DNA of 7,484 nt, taken from positions 1 through 7,484 of the forward strand of contig DAOVYR010000051.1 of NCBI GenBank assembly GCA_030635525.1, given 5' to 3'. Position 1 is the stretch's first letter. Each line of letters opens with the position of its first letter. Shown in pieces: positions 1 through 5,000 of the stretch. Both the position numbers and the translations under genes were made by a program. Source of the DNA: Candidatus Nanohalarchaeota archaeon. GTDB lineage: Archaea; EX4484-52; B79-G9. The notes beneath the pieces are model-generated. The model was not told the DNA's origin. It searched no databases and saw only the letters and a program-made list of their open reading frames with translations.

Positions 1-494
1 ATCATTATGTGTGCGCCTTTTTTCAGGAAGATTTTTGCGTTTCTTATGAGTATTTCTGTCTGGTCGGGCTGGGCTACGTCGCAGTATATGAGGTCTACTT
101 TTTCGAGCTGGTTTGCGTAGGTGTCGGGCATTCTTGCGTCCGCGAGTATGGGGATTATGTTTTTTCTTGATCTTGATACGGATATCAGGTCGCGCATTGA
201 GCGGGGGGAGAATTCTACTGCGTACATCATGCCGGTTTTGCCGATTATGTCTGAGATGTGGGAGGGAGTTGTGCCATTGGCTGCGCCGAGGTAGAGTAGT
301 TTCATGCCGCGGAAGAGGGGCGTGTTTCTCAGGCCTTTTTGGAGGGCGGCGGATAGCTTTGATTTTGTGGGGTCCCATATGCGGTATTCGTCTTTGCCGC
401 GCCTTATTATTCTTTCGTCGTAGACTTTCTTTCCCGGGGCGATACTTAGGGTTGCGTAGTCGCGTCCCATTTTGTAGATGATTTGCTGTGGCAT
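1..494 (-). CDS. flpA: Fibrillarin-like rRNA/tRNA 2'-O-methyltransferase, 3' end cut by window edge
   Basis: This is the catalytic subunit of the archaeal box C/D ribonucleoprotein. It transfers a methyl group from S-adenosylmethionine to the 2'-OH of rRNA or tRNA riboses chosen by a guide RNA, in the cytoplasm. I translated 164 residues by hand; family members are usually about 225-230, so roughly the last quarter is missing. Visible family motifs are KVYDERI (23-29), YRIWDPTKSKLSAAL (37-51), the SAM-binding loop YLGAANGTTPSHISDIIG (68-85), YAVEFSPRSMRDL (91-103), ILADARMP (116-123) and LIYCDVAQPDQTEIL (135-149). Likely members of the catalytic K-D-D-H set are Lys46, Asp119 and Asp139; the His would lie past the edge. 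The SAM loop has Asn where GAASGTT is commoner. The ATG at 494 gives MPQQIIYKMG and starts 18 bases after the nop5 stop. That gap has no Shine-Dalgarno sequence, so translation is probably coupled or SD-independent. The pairing with nop5 is the classic archaeal arrangement. Confidence 0.96.
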   Translation of the reverse strand, partial: MPQQIIYKMGRDYATLSIAPGKKVYDERIIRRGKDEYRIWDPTKSKLSAALQKGLRNTPLFRGMKLLYLGAANGTTPSHISDIIGKTGMMYAVEFSPRSMRDLISVSRSRKNIIPILADARMPDTYANQLEKVDLIYCDVAQPDQTEILIRNAKIFLKKGAHIM

Positions 495-512
495 TTTTAT
501 CACGTTGTCTTA

Positions 513-1976
513 TCAATGTCTGTGTTTCTTTTTTATGTGTTTTTTGAATTTGTCTTGCTTTTTGAAGCTGCCTTCTTTTTTGAATTGGTCCCGTCTTTTA
601 GGTTTTCTTTGGGACTGATTTTCTGCTGTTGTTTTTGTTCTTTCTTTTGCGGTTTGATTTGATCTATCTTCAAGATATTGTTCAAATCCACCGGATTTTG
701 GAATCGTGCTTTCCTTATTGCCGGGAGAGCTGAATTTTGGGGTTATCGCTCTGTTTTTGTGTTTTTTGTTTTTGAATTTGTCTTCTTTTTTGAATCGGTC
801 TTGCTTTTTGAAGCTGTCTTTTTTCGGGCTTTTGAATCTGTCGTGCTTTTTGAAGTCGCTTTCTTTCTGGCTTTTGAAGTGGTCGTTATTTGGGGTGAAG
901 TGTTTTGGTTTTGTTTGTTTCCTGTCTTTTTTGGGTTTTGCGCTTAGTGCCTGATTTAGGGCTTTGTCCATGTCTTCTTTTAGTCTTGCGCCTGCGTAGT
1001 CGCCTTTGTAGTGGTCTATTTTTGAGGCTATGGATAGTTTGCTTGCGAGGATTCTTGCGATTTTACCGCGCGCGTCTTTTGGGGCGCGCTGGATGTAGCT
1101 GGTGTTGAAGATCAGACCGTGTTTCGGGCTTGTGCCTACGTTGTGCAGGTAGCGGAAGAGGGCTTTTTCTGCGCCTAATATCTGGATTGTGGATGATGGG
1201 AATTTGGCGAGCTTTTCTGTGCTGCCTGCGTGGGCCAGTATGCGGGATGCCTGTTCTGCGCCGATGATTGCTGTCATGTTGGGGATGACTTCTTTGCATT
1301 TTTTTTCGATGTATTTTTCGAGGTTTTTGCGCTCGGCAAAGAGGGTGTGGATTGTGTTTGCGAATTGTTTTTGCTCTTCGAGGTCCGCGGGTTTCAGGTC
1401 TGTTCCGATGGTCTCTTCTATGTCTATGTTGTTTAGTTCTGTGCGATATAAGGTGTCAGATATGTATTTTGCGAATCTCTCATTGTCTTTCAGCTTTTCT
1501 GAGGCTTCGGGGAAGTAGAGGCTGTACCATTCGCGCAAGCGCATGCACATGACGTTTATTGTTTTGTCAAGGTCGTCTATTGCTGATACTGCCTGTATTA
1601 TTAGTTTGTCGTTTACGGACTGGCTTTGCATTGTGTCTTTTGTCAGCTCGAAGTTGAAGCTGTAGAGGAATGTGCTGAAGTCAGGTGGGGTGAATTTGTT
1701 TTTTGATGCGAGATGGAAGAGGCTGGCTCTTGCGTATTCTCCTGCGGGGTTTGGGAACTGGTGGGGGTATTCGTCTTTTTTTATCTCGAATGTTATGTCT
1801 TTTGTTTTCAGGTTTTTTGTCAGTTGAGTCTCTTCGCCTGACAGTTCTGGTTTCAGTGAATCATGATATTGTTTTTTTGCGGTTTTCGGGTCTTTTGAGA
1901 AGTAGATGTGCGCAAGTTCATTCTTTTTGTCGTCTGTTGCAAAGAGTCCCAAAGGTGATGTTGTGATGTAATACAT
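513..1976 (-). CDS. nop5: Nop5 (Nop56/58-like) box C/D RNP scaffold with long Lys/Phe repeat tail
   Basis: Nop5 is the scaffold of the archaeal C/D methylation complex. Its N-terminal domain binds fibrillarin, a coiled coil dimerises it, and the Nop domain grips the L7Ae-bound kink-turn of the guide RNA. The 487 residues divide into a fibrillarin-binding domain (about 1-110, opening MYYITTSPLGLFA), a coiled-coil region (about 120-235) and a Nop domain (about 230-335). The Nop domain carries STIQILGAEKALFRYL (262-277) and PKHGLIF (284-290), the most diagnostic family strings. From about 346 to the end is a low-complexity tail with 39 Lys and 12 Phe in 142 residues. Archaeal Nop5 is usually about 370-420 residues with a short basic end, so this tail is long. 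It recalls the KKE/D tails of eukaryotic Nop56/58. The gene ends in TGA, so TGA acts as a stop here. The ATG at 1976 fits the family N-terminus and sits about 5 bases from a predicted transcription start. flpA follows after 18 bases. Confidence 0.96.
   Translation of the reverse strand: MYYITTSPLGLFATDDKKNELAHIYFSKDPKTAKKQYHDSLKPELSGEETQLTKNLKTKDITFEIKKDEYPHQFPNPAGEYARASLFHLASKNKFTPPDFSTFLYSFNFELTKDTMQSQSVNDKLIIQAVSAIDDLDKTINVMCMRLREWYSLYFPEASEKLKDNERFAKYISDTLYRTELNNIDIEETIGTDLKPADLEEQKQFANTIHTLFAERKNLEKYIEKKCKEVIPNMTAIIGAEQASRILAHAGSTEKLAKFPSSTIQILGAEKALFRYLHNVGTSPKHGLIFNTSYIQRAPKDARGKIARILASKLSIASKIDHYKGDYAGARLKEDMDKALNQALSAKPKKDRKQTKPKHFTPNNDHFKSQKESDFKKHDRFKSPKKDSFKKQDRFKKEDKFKNKKHKNRAITPKFSSPGNKESTIPKSGGFEQYLEDRSNQTAKERTKTTAENQSQRKPKRRDQFKKEGSFKKQDKFKKHIKKKHRH
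516..593 (-). repeat. Terminal FKK repeat block of Nop5
   Basis: This block encodes residues 462-487 of Nop5. Phe465, Phe471 and Phe477 are spaced exactly six apart (QFKKEGSFKKQDKFKK), and the protein then ends in a basic run, IKKKHRH. The DNA closely resembles the inner block at 750-887. SFKKQDKFKK here matches SFKKQDRFKK there apart from one Lys/Arg change, so the two blocks probably share an origin by duplication. Confidence 0.75.
750..887 (-). repeat. Inner FKK hexapeptide repeat block of Nop5
   Basis: This block encodes residues 364-409 of Nop5. Phe residues fall at 367, 375, 381, 389, 395 and 401, spaced 8, 6, 8, 6 and 6. The unit is FKK-x-D-R/K (for example FKKHDR, FKKQDR, FKKEDK), an 18-base unit with two 24-base variants. 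On the plus strand it appears as a run of similar ctttttgaa-type units. About 50 less repetitive, polar residues separate it from the terminal block. Confidence 0.75.
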
Positions 1977-2001
1977 AGTAATAGTGTTTATTTTTAGGTA
2001 G

Positions 2002-2011
2002 TTTTATATTT
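2002..2011 (-). promoter_or_regulatory. Archaeal TATA box for nop5-flpA
   Basis: Read on the minus strand the sequence is AAATATAAAA, a good match to an archaeal TATA element. It covers the TAA stop of the upstream surface-protein gene. Its centre is near 2007. Archaeal transcription starts about 26 bases downstream of the box centre, which predicts a start near 1981 and a leader of about 5 bases before the nop5 ATG. Such a very short leader would agree with the absence of a Shine-Dalgarno sequence. No poly-T terminator of the upstream gene is visible between 2003 and 1977, so some readthrough is possible. The call rests on sequence and spacing only. Confidence 0.55.
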
Positions 2012-5000
2012 GTTGTGCGGTGTTTGAGGGATTTGTAGGAAACTGATTATTTTCTTTCGCGCCGCTCTCAACATCTTTTTTCAGTTTAATGAGCGCGTTT
2101 ATGGTAATCTGTATCTGATTGCCTGCAAGCGAACTGTTTTCTTTGAGCATTCTCTCTGCTTCATCTTTCATGCCTTCAATCTCAAGAAGTTTGGCTTCGT
2201 ATTTCTCGTTTTTCATGTTTATTATAATCGGCCAGACCAAATCAAGATAATCTTCAAGCTCATGGAGTTTGTGCCACTGCGGCGGTTTTGAGGTGTATTT
2301 TCCAATGAAACTGCGCACCACATCCCTCTTTACATATAGTACAGCAAGGATGGCTATAAGCAGTAATATGCTGAGTGCCAAATGCCAGTTAAATGTCTCG
2401 TCGTCCGGCTGTTTTTCCTCTTCTCTCAATGGCGCGGTTTCTGCCAGCGCCTTCGCGGTTTCTGCAAACTCAATTGCTGTTCCATAATTTTCTTTGGCAA
2501 ACGCAGACTGCGCTTTCCTGAGCACAGATTCAGACTCACTTGTATCTTTATTGAGCCTGAGTTGAAGTATGAATGTTCTTGCAGTGCTTATGGCGCGCCG
2601 TGCATCTTCTTTTATGTCAGGAACAGAAGTCTTCGGCTCATCTTTCGGCTTCATGCACTTGTGGTCTTTGCACACCCAGCCGTCTTTGCAGTCTTCGTCT
2701 GCGCAGCACGTGTATTTTTTGCATTCATGGTCTTTTGCATATTCGCAATAGCCGCAATCAAGGTTTATGCACTCGTAGTTTTCGCATACCTGTATTTGCA
2801 GGCATGCGCTGTTGTTCTCGCATTCATGCACAATTGGCCTAAAAGGAGCGCCGCCGGAAGATCCTCCGCCTCCGGGACTGCCTGAAGAACACTGCCCGCA
2901 GTCAGAAGCACAGTTTGAGCAGGATTCACTGGAATCGCATTCACCGTCGCCGCATTTATGGAATACGGTCATGTTGATGAAGAATGTTGATTGCGGAGAC
3001 CCCTGCGCAGTAATTGTCTCATTAACGTGCCAGTCGCCTGTTGATGTGTCGTCCGGCGTGAGGGTGATGTTGATTACAGTCATTTCCTGTGGGTTCAGGT
3101 GCAGGCTTGTCGGTACTGTTGTCCATGAGCGGGTTTTGTTGAATGTCACGTTTATTGCGATTGAAGATGGGTTTGTGAGCTCAACCTGAATCTGGTGCGC
3201 CTCTTTCTCTGTGAGGTTGAGTTCAATAGAGGACTGGTTGAATTCCAGCAGTCCTTTAACAGTGAAGTTTCTGATGCCTGTTGTCGGGTATCTTCCTGCA
3301 TTGCCGTAACTGTCTGTGAGATTTATGTAATACAAAACAGTTGTATTGGCATTATATTCCGGCAGTGTTATTGTATGATTGAGCCTGAAGCTTGAATATG
3401 ATGCATAACTCCAGCCAAATCCTGCATCATAAGCAAACGTGTAGTTGCTCTCCTCATCTGTTGAGATGTTTATTGTGATGTTTATTGTTTCAAAAGCGCT
3501 TATGCTGATTGTGTCAAGTACAGGTCCTGCGTCTTCAATTGAGAAGTTGGCTGTGCCAAGAGGATATTGCGCTGAGTAAAGTGTGTTGCCTGCTGAATCG
3601 TTTGCGATTATGGATACCCTGTAGAGCCCGAGCAGGCTCGTGTTTGTGGTGTTGACAGTGTAGGGGTTTGAGCCAGTGAGCAGAAGGATGTCGTATGTAT
3701 TGTCTGGCTTTGTGATGTTTGCATAGCTTGAGTTGACTGCGTCATTGTCTGTTATGTTTGCTGTGATTGTGAAGTTTGTGTTGATGCTTCCAAGGGAGGG
3801 GATTACTGACAGGGTGTTTAGTTGTGGGGCTTGCGTGTCGTTTACTGTGTAGTTGGTTGTGTAGGTTGCGTTGTTGCCTGATGTGTCTATTGCTGTTATT
3901 GTGATGTTGTAGATGCCGGGGGCGTGTGGTATTGCGCCGGTGGTGTTTTTATAGACGGTGCCGTTGTAGGCGAGGGTTCTTATTGTTCCTGTTATGTTTG
4001 CGTAAGCTTCTGAGATGTTGAAGTCTGTGATGTTTGCATTGATTGTGATGATAGTTGTTTCGTTCTTATTTGTTGGGGTTATTTCAATGGAATGGATTAT
4101 CGGCGCTGTTGTGTCGTTGATTGTGAAACTGTATGTTGAGCTGGATGTGGTTGCGCCCAGAGTGTCGTTTGCCCATACGTAGAATATGTATGTTTTCGGG
4201 ATTGTGCTTGAATACGTTGTGTTGTAGATGTCTAATGTCTGATTTGTTAGTTCTATTTGGAAGATGGATGGCTGTGTGAATTTTGCGTAGACTTTGTCTA
4301 CTGCGTTGTAGTCGGTTGCGTTTGCGCTGATTATGAAGTTTGTTGTTTCGTTTCCGCTTGAGGGGGTTACTGTGATGTTTGTGATTGTTGGTCCCTGCTG
4401 GGCTGTGAATGTGTAGGTGTTGTTTGCGTATAGCCCGATTGTGTCGTTTGCGTATATGTAATAGGTGTAGAGTTTTTCTTCTGTTGGTGTGTAGTTTGCG
4501 AGGTAGAGGTTTTCTCCGTTTGGCTGCATTTCATACCACATTCCTTCTATTACTGCGTATTTGCTTTGAAGGTCTCCGTCAATGTCTGTGATGTTTGCCT
4601 CGATTGAGATGACTGAGCCCACTGAGACGGGGTCTGCGCTTTCCTGTACTGAGTTGATGTTCGGGATGTCTTTTACTGTTAAAAGCCATGTCTTTGAATC
4701 TGTGCCGTTGGTGTTGTTTATGATGGCTGTGATGTTGTATGCGCCGGGTTGTGCGTCTGTGTATGTGTAGTTTTTGGTGGTGCTGATGAGGGTTGTGTTT
4801 TTGTACCATGTGTAGTCTACATTCTGGTCTACTGTGATGTTGAAGTGGATGGATTGGGTTTCGTTGATTGTTATTGATAATTGCTGGTTGTTTGTGATGT
4901 TGTTTTGCCAGTCTGTGATAGTTGGGGTGGGGTGTTCAAGTATGGTTGCTGTGTGTGATGCGGCTGCTTGGGTGTAGTTTTGTGTTGCGCTTGTGTTGAT

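Noticed and set aside
113..481. 122-codon plus-strand open frame over flpA
   Set aside because: It is antisense to strongly conserved fibrillarin sequence, and its Arg/Leu/Cys-rich translation resembles no protein family.
541..900. T-rich plus-strand runs that look like poly-T terminators or a simple-sequence region
   Set aside because: They are the complement of AAA/AAG and TTC/TTT codons in the Nop5 tail, whose reading frame is intact through the region.
1989..1997. CTAAAAATA (minus strand) as an alternative TATA box for nop5
   Set aside because: Its centre is only about 16 bases before the ATG, so transcription would start inside the coding region. The element at 2002-2011 fits spacing better.
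2382..2885. 167-codon plus-strand open frame opposite the cysteine-rich region
   Set aside because: Its translation is a reverse shadow of the surface protein with Cys/Phe-rich low-meaning sequence. Strand base skew in this gene makes long antisense frames common.
4045..4051. GTGATGA, a match to a C/D guide RNA C box
   Set aside because: No CTGA D box follows at suitable spacing, and it lies inside the stalk coding sequence. Similar minus-strand ATGATGA matches near 5925 and 7245 also lack D boxes.
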